Made by a program: the position numbers and the translations under genes. Under the pieces are notes generated by a model that was given only the letters and a program-made list of their open reading frames with translations, was not told where the DNA came from and searched no databases. This document shows, piece after piece, positions 1 through 10,138 of a stretch of 64,000 nucleotides of DNA (within the stretch, counting starts at the first letter, position 1; each line of letters starts with the position of its first letter). The stretch lies in contig NC_063161.1 in the NCBI RefSeq assembly GCF_023159225.1, positions 4,590,274-4,654,273 on the forward strand, given 5' to 3'. Origin of the DNA: Perognathus longimembris pacificus. Its lineage: Eukaryota > Chordata > Mammalia > Rodentia > Heteromyidae.

Positions 1-608
1 CCGGCCAAGCGAGGGGTGAGTGCCACGCTCCCTGTGAGACCAGCCCTGGGGGTGGCGCAGGCCTGCACAGCCACTGGGTCCTGGGACGGTTATCTTTGAT
101 TTTTAACGTTATAAATGAAGATACAGTATAATGAATGTGGCTTGGACAGCTGTATTTCACTCAGTGGCTGTCACACAGTCGTTTTCTAGAATGTATCGTT
201 GACATTCCCCGTGTCGATGACAAAATACAAAAAGGAAAGAAGAGGAGGAGGAGGCGTTGCCCTGCTGTGTGGCGGAGGGGACGGGAGCAGGCTGGGTGGG
301 GGGCCCTGGGGGGGCCCTGGGGTTCCGTGGCAGGGATGCGCCGCCCCGCGTGATGTTCCTGGGGACGGGAGGTCGGGGCCAGGCCTTGAGCTGGGCTCCC
401 CACGCCGCGTGGCCGCGGCCGGCCTGCTTGCCTGGCGTGAGCGGTGGGGCCTGTGTACGGCGGGCGCCGGCGGGGCCAGCCCTCCGGTCCGGGATGAAGC
501 AGGGGATGAATGTCACTGTGTCGTGGGCAGGCGGCTCGGGGCCCGGCCTCGGTTCCCTGCAGTTCCAAGGGCTTTCAAGGGCACTCAGTGCTCTTACATA
601 TCTTCCAG
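1..608 (+). other. ARFGAP3: ARFGAP3 intron, 3' part
   Basis: Non-coding sequence upstream of the first ARFGAP3 exon in the window. It ends in a polypyrimidine-type acceptor (tcttccag, 601-608). It has a short AT-rich patch near 90-240 and is then GC-rich with G runs. I see no identifiable repeat or exon. The 5' exons of the gene, including the ArfGAP zinc finger, must lie beyond the left edge. Confidence 0.7.
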
Positions 609-748
609 CTTGGGGCCAAAAAGGGAAGCCTAGGAGCCCAGAAACTGGCGAACAGCAGCTTTACCGAGATCGAGAAGCAGGCCCAGGCTGTGGACAAGAT
701 GAAGGAGCGGGAGGACCAGGCCAAGGCGGCGCCCAAGGAGGAGTCTGT
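609..748 (+). CDS. ARFGAP3: ARFGAP3, internal coding exon (first of eight in window)
   Basis: ARFGAP3 is a GTPase-activating protein for Arf1 that acts on COPI-coated Golgi membranes. This exon encodes [18 protein letters not shown], then a charged helical stretch ([20 protein letters not shown]). That matches the basic, coatomer-binding central region of ARFGAP2/3 proteins, with closer resemblance to ARFGAP3. The acceptor is tcttccag and the donor is gt|gtaagt at 749. The exon starts in phase 0 and ends with two bases of a split Val codon. The eight exons of the window join to 858 nt (285 residues plus stop), about the C-terminal 55 percent of a protein of roughly 516 residues. The catalytic zinc finger is outside the window. 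Continuation past 748 would hit an immediate stop, so the splice is required. The identification rests on recognising the protein sequence; no search was run. Confidence 0.93.
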
Positions 749-1035
749 GTAAGTTCAGCTCCATGATGGCTCGACTCGCATCCAGCAGCCCTGGACTTGC
801 TTTCTGGATGCTTCCACGGGAGCATGTGCAGGGAGAGGCAGCGTGTCCTTGTGTGAAGAGCCTAGGGCACTGGCCCAGAGGCCAGGAGGGACGGCACCGG
901 GGGCCCGGGAAATAGCTGGGAGGCCAGAGCAGATGAAAGGTACGGAGCACGGGTGGCCTAGGAAGATGCAGATCCAAACCACAGGGCGTGGAGCTGCGGT
1001 CCAGTGACGGCGGCCACAGACAGAGACGGGGAGAG

Positions 1036-1256
1036 CCGGGCGCTGGTGGCTCACGCCTGTCATCCTAGCTACTCAGGAGGCTGAGATCTGAGGATCATGG
1101 TTCAAAGCCAGCCTGGCCAGGAAAGTCCCTGAGACTCTTATCTGCAATTAGCCACTGGAAAACCCTGAAAGTGGCGCTAGCCTTGAGCTGAAGAGCTCAG
1201 AGACAGCACTCAGGCCCAGAGTTCAAGCCCCACAACTTGACAAAAAGAAAAGAAGA
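1036..1256 (+). repeat. SINE family A (B1-like head fused to ID-like tail)
   Basis: It begins with the 7SL/B1-like head (ggtggctcacgcctgt, then ctactcaggaggctgagatc). It continues through ggttcaaagccagcctgg to an ID-like tail (cttgagctgaagagctcag, then gttcaagcccc) and ends A-rich. It is a full-length member of the family seen dozens of times here and lies in an ARFGAP3 intron. Confidence 0.85.
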
Positions 1257-1261
1257 CACAG

Positions 1262-1345
1262 AGTAGAGTTAGCTCAGGCGTGGAACACATGCTTAACTGG
1301 CAGGAGATCGGGTTCCCCAAAAATCAGGTTCAGCACTCCCCAAAA
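1262..1345 (+). repeat. degenerate ID-like SINE monomer
   Basis: tRNA-like spacing (agttagctcaggcgtgga, later gatcgggttcccc) suggests a decayed ID monomer. It is short and diverged, so the call is weak. Confidence 0.35.
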
Positions 1346-1446
1346 ATGTAGTCAGCAAGGACTTTGGGGCTAGGCTGTACGAAACTGCAACTTCATCGGA
1401 AGCAATGTAAACTGAGCTGCTGTAGAAAAACCCTGACAGTCCACCA

Positions 1447-1705
1447 GCACCAGTGGTGGCTCACGCCTGTAGTCCTCGCTACTCAGGAGGCTGAGATCTA
1501 AGGATCATGGTTCAAAGCCAGCCCGGGCAGCAATATCTGCGAGACTCTTACCTCCAGTAAACTACCCAGAAAAAGCTTGAAGTGGCGCTGTGGCTCAAGA
1601 GGTAGAGCGCTTGCTGGCCTTGAGCACAAAGAGGCTCTGGGACAGTGCCCAGGCCCTGTGTTCAAATCCCAGGACCAATGAAAGAAAGAAAAAGAGAGTG
1701 GGGGG
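1447..1705 (+). repeat. SINE family A
   Basis: Head ggtggctcacgcctgtagtc, middle ggttcaaagccagcccgggc, tail ggctcaagaggtagagcgc and ttcaaatcccaggacc, followed by an A/G-rich tail (gaaagaaagaaaaagag). Confidence 0.85.
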
Positions 1706-1847
1706 AGGGCGGGAGGAAGGAGACGAGAAAACCCCGGGCAGTCCTTCAGAAAGTCAAACCGAAAGCTGGGTGTTGGCTGGTTGGCCCTCACTCGGCCCGT
1801 TCCTCTCCCTACCACTGGAGGAATGGTAAAGCATGTGCTCCGGAGAA

Positions 1848-1970
1848 GGAGCCGGGCGCGGTGCTCAGGTCTTGGGGTTGCAGTTTGAAGCCAGTTTGGG
1901 CAGGGAAAGCCGGAAGTGGAACTGCCAGCCTTGAGCAAAAGCAGCTAAAGGACAGCACCCAGACGATGAA
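1848..1970 (+). repeat. SINE family A, internally deleted copy
   Basis: It retains the start (gagccgggcgcggtgctcag), the joint (gtttgaagccagtttgggca) and the tail (ccagccttgagcaaaagcag) but lacks large parts between them. Confidence 0.6.
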
Positions 1971-2114
1971 TTCCGTTTTGGGGCGTTTCTTTTTTCCTGA
2001 TGTCCATGCAGATTCTCTCTCCTTTATCTTGAGTGTGAAGTGCTGTTTACGAACACATGCAGCTCCTTTCCAGGTTGGTTGGAGAGCCTGGCTTGGCTGA
2101 CGGTTGCTCCCGTG

Positions 2115-2222
2115 CCTCTCCCAGCAGGCCGTGGGGCTCCGCAGGCGGCGCCTCTCCCAGCAGGCCGTGGGGCTCCGCAGGCAGCGCCTCTCCCAGCAGG
2201 CCGTGGGGCTCCGCAGGCGGCG
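2115..2222. repeat. 36-bp minisatellite, 3 copies
   Basis: Three head-to-tail copies of a 36-bp GC-rich unit that starts cctctcccagcaggccgtgg and ends gcaggcggcg. The copies differ at about one base (ggcggcg versus ggcagcg), so the duplication is recent or homogenised. Confidence 0.9.
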
Positions 2223-2464
2223 CCCGCCACTCAGGTGGGAAGTGGGCGGCTATTTCTCCCGCGGGACACAGGGGGCAGCACTGAGCCAGGCCCACGGCCT
2301 TGCCGCGGACTCGCCCTTCGCTTACCAGGAAGTCTCCCGCCCAGGCCGAGTGTCACACTTCCGCTGGCCTTCAGGGCAGAGCGGCCAGGACAGCTCCCTC
2401 CCGCAGTGAGGAGGAGGCCAGGGACACAGGAGGGCCTGGGCGGGGGCGTCCTCATGCCGGCAGC

Positions 2465-3150
2465 CACATCGTGGTCTCTTTAGCGCGGAGAATACACCAC
2501 AAGAGCAGAGATGCGGCCGGGCAGATCTTAGGAACTGCCTTTGGAAGTGGCCCCATTGAGGACCCCGAGGCCTGACGGAGCAGATCTGGATTGAGAGCCC
2601 CGACCCTCCCATAGGCAGGGTTTTTATTGTGATTACAACAGGGGCAGGGTATTTTCAACTTGGCAGATACTTGATTGGATGGCATTGAGCAAGCAAGTCT
2701 TGTCCTATTTCCATTGGCTATCTACCCTTTCAGTTACCTATTTTGGCTTTGATATCAGGAACTGGCCTCGATATCAGGAATTGACAAAAGGTGGTCACGT
2801 AGCACTGATGCAGGGGGTTAGTGCAGGGGGTAGAGCAAGTTAAGCAAGCCGTTTACAGAAGCAGAATATTGCGTCAGAACCAACTTTATCCTAACAATTG
2901 AGACCATGTTTCCCCATTACCACTAAGCAAGCTTGAGCGGGCTAAAACAATCCAGTACTCAATCATAAGTAAACCAACCTGACAGTTACCATGGCATTTC
3001 TACTACTATTATGGCTATTTCTATAGTCTATGACTATGATCATTTTTACTGTCGGTTACCATGGTTGCTACCCAGGTACAGAGAGGAACAAGCGCTTCCT
3101 ACATTTTTAAATGTCAAACTACAAGGAACTAGTCTCATGAGTGGAGGTGC
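2465..3150 (-). mobile_element. probable LTR remnant (minus strand)
   Basis: An AT-richer island in GC-rich DNA with tttatt at 2623-2628 (AATAAA on the minus strand). It is followed by CCAAT-like (ccattggc) and AT-rich blocks, as in an antisense LTR with a poly(A) signal. The boundaries are not defined by visible target duplications. Confidence 0.35.
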
Positions 3151-3767
3151 AGCCCTCTAGCATTGAGTCATCACCAGGGTGTAGAAGCTGTTTTAATTCT
3201 AACACTAAGACTTACATTTAGTTACTCCAGTTTTCAGGTCAGCCCTAACAGAGCGACTTCCTGGCTTCCCTCCAGGAGAGTCTGCTCCTCCAGTTCTGTG
3301 CATGGTCTTAAAGACCACCAAGACCCCCTTGCCTTCCAATTGTTCTACTTGAAAGAACATTATATATACACTAACGAAGAAGATAGCCCTGGTCTGTTCT
3401 GTAATAATACTAAGGTAAAAGCAGACAGAAGTCCTGCTGTGTCACTTAACAGGAGAGCAAGGGCAGACTCGTTTCCTCGGGAGAAATCCTGTTGTCACTC
3501 TGAGGACAGCACACATTTGTGGAACTGCAGAAACCTTCCATGTCTCTCTAGAGAGACATCCATGACGTTTTTCATGATTTTGTGAAATGGATGATAACTT
3601 GCAAACCCTCGTGAGGTGGGTTTATCACCTGTCAAGACCCCAAAATTCTCTTGCAGCTTCCTGATAGGATGTAATACTACTGCTGTTGTCAATAGAGGCA
3701 TGGTGTTCTTTGTGAACAATAATTATTTGTTTTATTTTCAGAAAAACATGAGCAAGATCTAATTGGT
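3151..3767. other. ARFGAP3 intronic sequence, nothing recognised
   Basis: Moderately AT-rich intron sequence. A 140-codon open frame crosses it, but I recognise no protein similarity or splice framework for it. It may continue the LTR-like element to its left. Confidence 0.5.
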
Positions 3768-4018
3768 TTGTTTTTTTGTGTTTTTTTTTTGGGGGGCGGG
3801 GTTAGTCCTGAGGCTTGAACTCTGGGCCTGGGTGCTGTTCCTGAGCTCTTCAGCTCAAGGCTAGTGCTCTACCACTCAAGCCACACCTCCACTTCCAGTT
3901 TTCTGGTGGTTAATTGGAGATAAGAGTGTCACAGACTTTCCTGCCCTGGCTGGCTTTGAACCTCCATCTCAGCCTCCTGAGTAGCTGGGATTACAGGCCT
4001 GAGCCACCAGCACCCAGA
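3768..4018 (-). repeat. SINE family A (minus strand)
   Basis: Starts with the T-rich complement of the tail, then gaggcttgaactctgggcct, ctcaaggctagtgctctacc, ttggagataagagtgtcaca, and the antisense B1 head (tcagcctcctgagtagctgg, then gattacaggcctgagccacc). Confidence 0.87.
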
Positions 4019-4028
4019 GGACCAATTG

Positions 4029-4230
4029 ATTTTTTTTTTGCCAGTCCTGGGGCTTGAACTCAGGGCCTGAGCACTGTCCCTGGCTTCTTTTTGCTCAAGG
4101 CTAGCACTCTACACTTGAGCCACATTGCCACTTCCGGCTTTTTCTACATATGTGGTGCTGAGGAGTCGAACCCAGGGCTTCGTGTCTACGAGGCGAGCTC
4201 TCTACCTCTAGGCCACATTCCCAGCCCTTG
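4029..4230 (-). repeat. SINE family B (ID-type dimer, minus strand)
   Basis: Poly(T), then gccagtcctggggcttgaac, gctcaaggctagcactctac, tgtggtgctgaggagtcgaa and ggccacattcccagccc. This is the antisense of the two-monomer ID-type SINE, ending 78 bp before the next ARFGAP3 exon. Confidence 0.88.
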
Positions 4231-4308
4231 TCTTGGTAACTGGTCATTGTGGAAAGCCCCACGGTTTGGCTCTGCACACACTGAAGGAGCGTGTGTTCTT
4301 CTTGGCAG

Positions 4309-4437
4309 TGTGTCGTCCTTGCGCTTAGCCTATCAGGATCTCGAGCTTCACATGAAGAAAGATGCGAAGCCCGGAGTGACCGGCCGCAACGAGGCGGAGA
4401 CGGAGCGGCTGGGCATGGGCTTTGGGGCCTGCAGGGG
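4309..4437 (+). CDS. ARFGAP3: ARFGAP3, coding exon
   Basis: 129 nt, acceptor cttggcag (4301-4308), donor gtatgc at 4438. It completes the split Val codon of the previous exon and reads VVSSLRLAYQDLELHMKKD, later ERLGMGFGACRG. The SLRLAY block and the RLGMGFG block are both characteristic of the ARFGAP2/3 central region. It ends with two bases of a Gly codon finished by the next exon. The middle stretch (DAKPGVTGRNEAETE) is less conserved with what I recall of human. Confidence 0.92.
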
Positions 4438-4737
4438 GTATGCGAGCCGCCTTCCCCTCCCCCGCACAGGGCGGGGCGGCCTGACGGGGGTCACGGGGGG
4501 GGGGGGCCGGGGGTCGGGAGGGGGGGCACCCTGGGCTCCACTCACTTCCTGCTGCCTTCCCCTCCCTGCCACTCCTCCGTGGAGCACGACAAACCAAACC
4601 GCTAATGAGGTTCTGAGACGAGGGAACGGGGACAGCGTCATTGAGCCCATGCCAGCCAATGCCGTGAGCGTGGGCAGCGCGTGACCCGCGTCTGTGGAGT
4701 CGCCCCCACAGAGATCCCATCCGCTCAGCCCACCGGG

Positions 4738-5196
4738 CCCCGATGGCTCAGCCTGTGATCTCAGCTACTCAGGAGGCTGAGCTCTGACGATCGCAGTTCA
4801 AAGCCTGTTGTGGCAAGAAAGTCCGTGAGACTTTTTTTTTTTTTTTTTTGCCAGTCCTGGGGCTTGACCTCAGGGCCTGAGCACTGTCCTTGAGCTTCCT
4901 TTGCTCGAGGCTAGCACTCTACCACTTGAGCCACAGCGCCACTTCCAGCCTTTTCTGTTTATGTGGTGCTGAGGAATCGAACCCAGGGCTTCATGTACGC
5001 ACTCTACCACTCTACCACTCTACCACTCTACCACTAAGCCACGTTCCCAGCCTTCCATGAGACTCATATCTCCAAGTAACCACCAGAAAACAAAGTGGCG
5101 CTGTGGCTCAAAGTGGCAGAGTGCTAGCCTTGAGCAAAAAGCTCAGGGACAGTGCCCAGGCCCTGAGTTTAAGCCCCATGACCAACATTAACGACA
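4738..5196 (+). repeat. SINE family A interrupted by a minus-strand SINE B
   Basis: The A-family head (4738-4831) ends at aaagtccgtgagac. A minus-strand family B copy occupies 4832-5052. Family A then resumes with tccatgagactcatatctcc at 5053. The repeated tcc(g/a)tgagac on both sides is the expected target-site duplication, so B inserted into A. Confidence 0.85.
5000..5036. repeat. 8-bp microsatellite inside SINE B
   Basis: About four and a half copies of ctaccact, expanded from the single tctaccact normally present in the ID left monomer. Confidence 0.85.
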
Positions 5197-5202
5197 AAAA
5201 TA

Positions 5203-5400
5203 GCTGAATGTTGTACCTTATGCTTGTAATCCCTGCTACTTGGGAGGTGGAGATTGGGAGGATTATAGATCAAGCCAGCTGGGACAAAAAGCTAGCAAGC
5301 TCCCATCTCAACTAGCAACTGGGCAACGATGCATGAAGAGCAAATGGGACGATCATAGTCCAGGCTGGCCTGGCCGAAAAGAGATAGGGGCATAGCTCAA
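5203..5400 (+). repeat. old B1-like SINE remnant
   Basis: Recognisable only from tgcttgtaatccctgctact, tgggaggtggagattgggag and caggctggcctggccg. Much more diverged than family A. Confidence 0.5.
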
Positions 5401-5516
5401 GTAACAGCCCCTACTTGTATGCTATGAACCCCTAGTAATCCTCCCCCCACCCCAAAGAAGACTAAAGTCTTTATGAACGACGTGTATGTGTAACTCTTCC
5501 TGTTATTTTTCTCAAG

Positions 5517-5639
5517 TGGTGTTTCACACTCGGTGACGTCAGATATGCAGATCATAGAGCAGGAGTCTCCCACCCTGGCAAAACCAAGAAAGAAGTACCA
5601 GGAGGACAGCGACGAGTCGTACTTTTCCTCGAGCTCCAG
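5517..5639 (+). CDS. ARFGAP3: ARFGAP3, coding exon
   Basis: 123 nt, acceptor tttttctcaag, donor gtactc at 5640. It reads [18 protein letters not shown], then a basic KPRKKY and an acidic, serine-rich [12 protein letters not shown]. The order [24 protein letters not shown] is that of ARFGAP3, which distinguishes it from ARFGAP2. The Ser/Asp-rich end is a likely phosphorylated, flexible linker. Phase 2 in and phase 2 out fit both neighbours. Confidence 0.93.
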
Positions 5640-7111
5640 GTACTCTGTGATCCCTGCCCGCGGCCACAGAGCCCAGAGCCTTCTCATTACACCTCGCAGA
5701 AATAGGACACACAAGCAGATGTCAGCTAAGACTAGCTAGGACGTTCTTTCTTTTCCTATTGAAGTTTGTATGGAAGGAACTAGGTAGAGTATTGATATCT
5801 GCCCTAAACATTATATCTCCAATTATTTTAAGGCCTGGTATTCTATAAAAAAAACGAAAACCTCAGCAGTGGAGCTGGAGCTGCACCAGGTCGGTGCTCG
5901 CTGTCTTTCTTGCCTGCCTTTGGTATCCTGTGTGAGGCGTGGGTTTCAGTTAAATAGGGATTCTTTCCAGTCATGCGCTTGAAAAGGATTTCAGTCCATT
6001 GTACACCAGCTAAAACTCATTTGTGATTTGATTTGGAAACCGCCGGTTGAGTCATGTCAGGAGAGGTCAGGAAAACGCTCTGCACCGCCTGCTGCCGTTT
6101 CCGCCCGGTGCCTGCAGGGGGCAGTGGAGCCCGGGGTCAGAGGCTCGGGCCGGTTGTCTTTGTCGCTGCCGGGGCTTCAGGCTAGCCGCCTCTCCATGAT
6201 GGCCGGCAGGGAGGAAGTGAACCCCGGTGGTTACCACCCCCCACCCCACCCCCACCCCCCGGGGCTCCTGGGCCTTGTATGGCCCTGTAGGGCTGGCAGG
6301 AATTCTATCCAAGCTGTTACCACAATAGCCCTAAAGGCCTTGTTGCCATGGAGACGGCTGTTTACTGTTAGCCACCTGGGAACAAATGTTGTGTTGATGT
6401 GGACCAGGTTGTCCTGTGCTGGGTGACTAGGGACAGAACGCCTCTCATTCTCCCTGATTGGTGACCACTGTCCACAGAGCAGGGCACAGGCAGGTCCTTT
6501 GAAAGGACCGGAGCGGAACGGACAGACCCTGAAAGCCAGCCAATTAGTGCCACAGCTCTTATTACTTCCAAATTATTCATCAGCCATTAGACCTTGTAGA
6601 TTATGAATTATGGAGCAGTGCTGTTCCTCTTTAAATAATCAGGCGGAGCCCATCCACCATTGTTCCAGTGTGTAAACACCAGAGTGACCGGCAGCTCCCC
6701 CAGCCCTCCTGGCTCGCCTGGCCTGAGGCTGTGCAGGCCTCCCGGGGCCCGGCCGCGGCCCCGTCCCGTCCCCGCCGCGGGCCCCGTCCCGTCCCCACAC
6801 GGCAACCACTGGGAGGCTCAGGGCGGCCGGAGCACAGAGCCCGTCCTCGGGGTAGGCTGCAGTCAAGGAGAAGGCGAGCACGGCCCCCGGCTCTTTGGAG
6901 AACTTGGGTGGGTGACCTGTGGGGACTCCGACCGGTGCGCTGTGTGCAGGCCAGCCAGTCACGTGACCCGCTTCACCCTCCCTCGAGGGCTCTACGCCGC
7001 AGAGAAAAGCTCCCCGAGAGCAACTGTGTAGAGTCCCCGGGGCGTCCCAGGGTGCACCCTGACTTCCCGCGGCCTCGGAGAGAGGGCAGGCCGGGTTGAG
7101 CGGTCACTAGA
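5640..7111 (+). other. ARFGAP3: ARFGAP3 intron, unannotated part
   Basis: No full repeat is recognised. The section at 6530-6680 is AT-richer and non-repetitive in appearance (attatgaattatgg), unlike its GC-rich surroundings, so it could be conserved non-coding sequence. 6700-6830 is strongly C/G-rich. Confidence 0.5.
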
Positions 7112-7358
7112 AAGGCCTCTGCCGGGCTCACACTTGTAACCCAGCTACTCGGGAGGCTGGGATCCGAGGGTCACAGTTCAAAGCCAGCCCAGGACGGAAA
7201 TGCAGAAAAGCCCAAAAGATGCTTGCTGCCAGTTAACCAGCAAAAAACGGAAGTGGAGTCTGGCCCAAGTGGTAGAAGGCCAGCCTTCAGCCAAAGAGTT
7301 TAGAGTGCCCAGACTCCGGCTCAGCCCCCAGGACTGGCACCAGCAAAAGAGGAAGACA
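7112..7358 (+). repeat. SINE family A
   Basis: Head gggctcacacttgtaaccca and ctactcgggaggctgggatc, joint agttcaaagccagcccagga, tail ggcccaagtggtagaaggcc and cccaggactggcac, then an A-rich tail. Confidence 0.8.
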
Positions 7359-7497
7359 GAACGCATACCTGTCCCCCGGCCACATCTAGTCGCGTGGCTG
7401 CCCCTGACACATGGGGGGGTGACGTGTGGTCCTCCTACCTGGCAAGCGGCCCCCGTGAGCCCCCCCCCCCAGCCCCTGGCCCCTCCCGTCCCCGCAG

Positions 7498-7608
7498 GTA
7501 CTTTGATGAGCCCTTTTCCAGCTGGGATGACAGGACGGACTCGTACTGGAAGAGAGAGAGCGGCCGGGAGCCCGAGGCGGCGGTGAAGAGCGCCGGCGCT
7601 GCAGACAG
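7498..7608 (+). CDS. ARFGAP3: ARFGAP3, coding exon with a shortened linker
   Basis: 111 nt, acceptor cccgtccccgcag, donor gtgcgg at 7609. It reads RYFDEPFSSWDDRTDSYWKR, then ESGREPEAAVKSAGAAD. FDEP followed by FSSWDD and SYWK fixes it as ARFGAP3. From memory, human and mouse carry about seven more residues between FDEP and FSSWDD. Here the two motifs are directly joined in genomic DNA, so the difference is an indel and not alternative splicing. The reading frame is kept. Confidence 0.9.
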
Positions 7609-7879
7609 GTGCGGGGCCGGCGGGGCCGGCGGGGCAGCGGGCGGGGGCGGGCACCGCGGGCGGAGGGCGCCCCCCCCCCCCGGAAACACGGCGAGTCCCC
7701 GGGCCGGGGTGCCCTGCACCAGGACCTGGCCCCATTTGAAGGTCCTGCTTGCACACTCGGGCCCTCGCCGGGGCGGGGCCCTGAGTTCAATCCCCGGCAC
7801 TGGCGAAACTCAAGTCTGAGTGCGAAGCGCCTTTGCCGGCCACAAGCTCACCGGAGCACCGTGGACCCTCCCGCCGCAG

Positions 7880-8000
7880 ACCCGCTCGCCGGAAGCCGGA
7901 CCACCAGCCCGCCCCCCACACCGACGAGGCCCAGAAGAAGTTTGGCAACGTCAAGGCCATCTCCTCGGACATGTACTTCGGAAGACAAGTCCAGGCTGAT
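7880..8000 (+). CDS. ARFGAP3: ARFGAP3, coding exon with Glo3-type motif
   Basis: 121 nt, acceptor ccgccgcag, donor gtgagg at 8001, ending in phase 0. It reads [41 protein letters not shown]. The [10 protein letters not shown] block is one of the ISSxxxFG repeats of the Glo3 regulatory motif found in ARFGAP2/3 and yeast Glo3. That motif is implicated in coatomer-cargo-dependent control of GAP activity. The intron before it is only 271 bp. The RPARRKP stretch appears one residue shorter than the human sequence I recall. Confidence 0.94.
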
Positions 8001-8428
8001 GTGAGGGCCGTGGGGCCCCCGTGGGGACCCCGGGAACAGGAAGAGCCCAAGGGAGGCCCTCGGAGAGGGGCGTGGAGGGAAGAAGGGGGCCCCTGTCCCC
8101 GGCCCCCGCCCCGAACGCAGAGCCAGGATGGAGGCAGGCTCCGTGTCCTGCTTCCCTTCTTCTTCTCGGGGTTGGACAGCCATTAGTCAGTAGCATCTAA
8201 GTAAATCCAGGCAGCACAGCTCGCCGTAGTTAAATGAAGACTAAGCTCCCGAGCGCCGGGCCCTCCTTGCCCTGCCCGCCCTGCGCGGTGGCCACAGGGG
8301 TGACCCACTGCCACCCGAGGGGACGGGCGCCTGGCAGGGCCCCTGGGTGGGGAGCGGGACAGCCGGGAGAGGTCCGCCCGCGCCCCCGCCCCGGGCGGGG
8401 TCCTGATGTGCCCCTCCCATCTCCCTAG

Positions 8429-8522
8429 TACGAGACCAGGGCTCGGCTGGAGAGGCTGTCGGCCAGCTCCTCCATAAGCTCGGCGGATCTGTTCGAGGAC
8501 GAGCAGAGGAAGCAGGCGCCAG
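8429..8522 (+). CDS. ARFGAP3: ARFGAP3, coding exon with second Glo3-type motif
   Basis: 94 nt, acceptor ctccctag, donor gtgagc at 8523. It reads YETRARLERLSASSSISSAD, LFEDEQRKQAP. SSISSADLFED is the second Glo3-type repeat, in the conserved order after ISSDMYFG. It starts in phase 0 and leaves one base (g) for a Gly codon completed in the next exon. Confidence 0.94.
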
Positions 8523-9028
8523 GTGAGCTGAGGCCCTGGGGGTGGGGAGGGCGCCCGCGGTGTCCCCAGCGGCCCACGACGGCCCACGGCGGGCCCCTGC
8601 GTGCTGGCTGGGCTGCCCAAGCCGCGGCCAGCTCAGGCCTTGTGTCCTGTGTGAGTGGGAAGGACGGGGGGGGGGGAGCCCCGGGCCGGCCGGCCCTCCC
8701 GGGTGTTGTTGGGGACGAGCGCCTCGGGCACGCCGCGTGGGGCCCTGGTGCCGCTCGCCTGTCAAGCAGGGCGCTGGCACGTGCCGCGGGGCTCGGCTGG
8801 ACTCCAGGCCGGGCGTGGGGCGCCGTGGGGGCCTCTGAGCCGGCGGGAGCAGGTGGCCCCCGAGGAGGAGGACACACGGTGGCCGCGGTGCTGGCTGTCC
8901 CGGCTGGGCAGCCTGGGACGGACCCGTGAGCGTTCTGTGAGGTCCCCGCAGAGGGCAGGCCTGGCAGGGAGGCATGGCCATCGGCCCCCCCCCCCCCCCC
9001 CCCGCCGTGCTCTGCTCTGTGGAAGGAG
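8523..9028 (+). other. ARFGAP3: ARFGAP3 intron, GC-rich stretch
   Basis: GC-rich intron with mononucleotide G and C runs (for example C run near 8985-9003). No repeat family or exon is recognised. The intron (8523-11661) also holds two minisatellites and minus-strand SINE sequence. Confidence 0.6.
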
Positions 9029-9213
9029 GGCCACGAGGCCTTGTGCATGCGGTGACACCGTGGGTGGACACGAGGCCTTGTGCATGCGGTGACACCGTGG
9101 GTGGCCACGAGGCCTTGTGCATGCGGTGACACCGTGGGTGGCCACGAGGCCTTGTGCATGCGGTGACACTGTGGGTGGCCACGAGGCTTTCTGCATGCAG
9201 TGACAAGGCCTCA
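9029..9213. repeat. 37-bp minisatellite, about 5 copies
   Basis: Unit begins ggccacgaggccttgtgcat and continues gcggtgacaccgtgggt. The first four copies are nearly identical; the last is diverged (ggctttctgcatgcagtgac). Confidence 0.92.
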
Positions 9214-10024
9214 GCAGAGGTCATGGCGGTGGCCGGAGGTCCGGGCCTTCCCTGTGGGTGTCGGGCATGGCTGACACCAGCGTCGCCCTCACCGACCCGG
9301 GCACCGCCAGCTTCCTGGCTGTGGTGTGCGTGGCGGTGGGCAGCAGGCGGGCAGCAGGGAGGGGGGGCGGGTGGGGGGGGTGAGCCTCCGGGGCTGGGGC
9401 CTTTGCTCCGAGGCAAACTCTGGGGCAGGCCTGGCCGCTGGGCTTGCGTCCTCTGGGACTCACCGCTGGCACAGAGGCGCCCTGCTGCCCCCAGGGGCTC
9501 CAGCGCCCCACATCCCCTCCGCCCTCCCCCCCCACCCCCCGCAGCCAGGCGAGCCCTGCAGAGATCAGTGCTGGCCACGGGTGCCTTCCTGCCCGGTGCC
9601 TGGAAGAGATCACTGCTGATTAACAACCCGGAGCGGGCCCCGGGCAGAACGCTAGCTGCCCCGGGCCTTGTCCCGCCCCGGAGAGAGGTCCACTCGCCCC
9701 AAGCCGTGGTCTGGAGAGCCACGAGGTCTCTAGGGGGTGTCCCCTGGGCACAATCGCCCCGAGACCCGGCCCGGCTCCGCAGAGCTGACGGGCGGTGGGA
9801 CGGGACCTCCTCCCCCCTCTTGCCGAGCCTCCTCTCAAACACGTCTGCAAGGAGTGCCCTAACTGTGAGCCCCGGACCTGGGCTTATTAAATATTTACTT
9901 TTCATTTAGAGGGCGTTTCAGCAGGAAGCTGGAGCTGGCTCGGAGGGACGGGCCTGTGCCCCCTGTCCTTGAACTCATGTCCCGGGCTGTGCTTCCCCTT
10001 CACCATGGCTCCATGTGGTGCTGT
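9214..10024 (+). other. ARFGAP3: ARFGAP3 intron, nothing recognised
   Basis: GC-rich intron. An AT-rich patch at 9883-9908 (attaaatatttac) is the only compositional break. A long minus-strand open frame crosses this region, but I regard it as a composition artefact. Confidence 0.5.
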
Positions 10025-10138
10025 GGGCTCACCAGGGGCCCCGGGCTGCTCTCGGGGGGCACCCCACCAGGCTGTGAGCTCACCAGGGGCCCCGGGCTGC
10101 TCTCGGGGGGCACCCCACCAGGCTGTGGGCTTACGAGG
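10025..10138. repeat. 51-bp minisatellite, 2.2 copies
   Basis: Two copies of a 51-bp unit starting g(g/a)gctcaccaggggccccgg, followed by a partial third copy that decays after ccaggctgtgggctt. Confidence 0.88.

Noticed and set aside
749..4308. Additional ARFGAP3 exons in the first intron
   Set aside because: The flanking exons join in phase to give the continuous family sequence (EESVVSSLRLAY), leaving no residues for another exon.
8241..9905. 554-codon minus-strand open frame
   Set aside because: Antisense to ARFGAP3 exon and intron DNA, crossing a 37-bp minisatellite. Low-complexity Pro/Arg/Ser composition and no similarity I can recognise.
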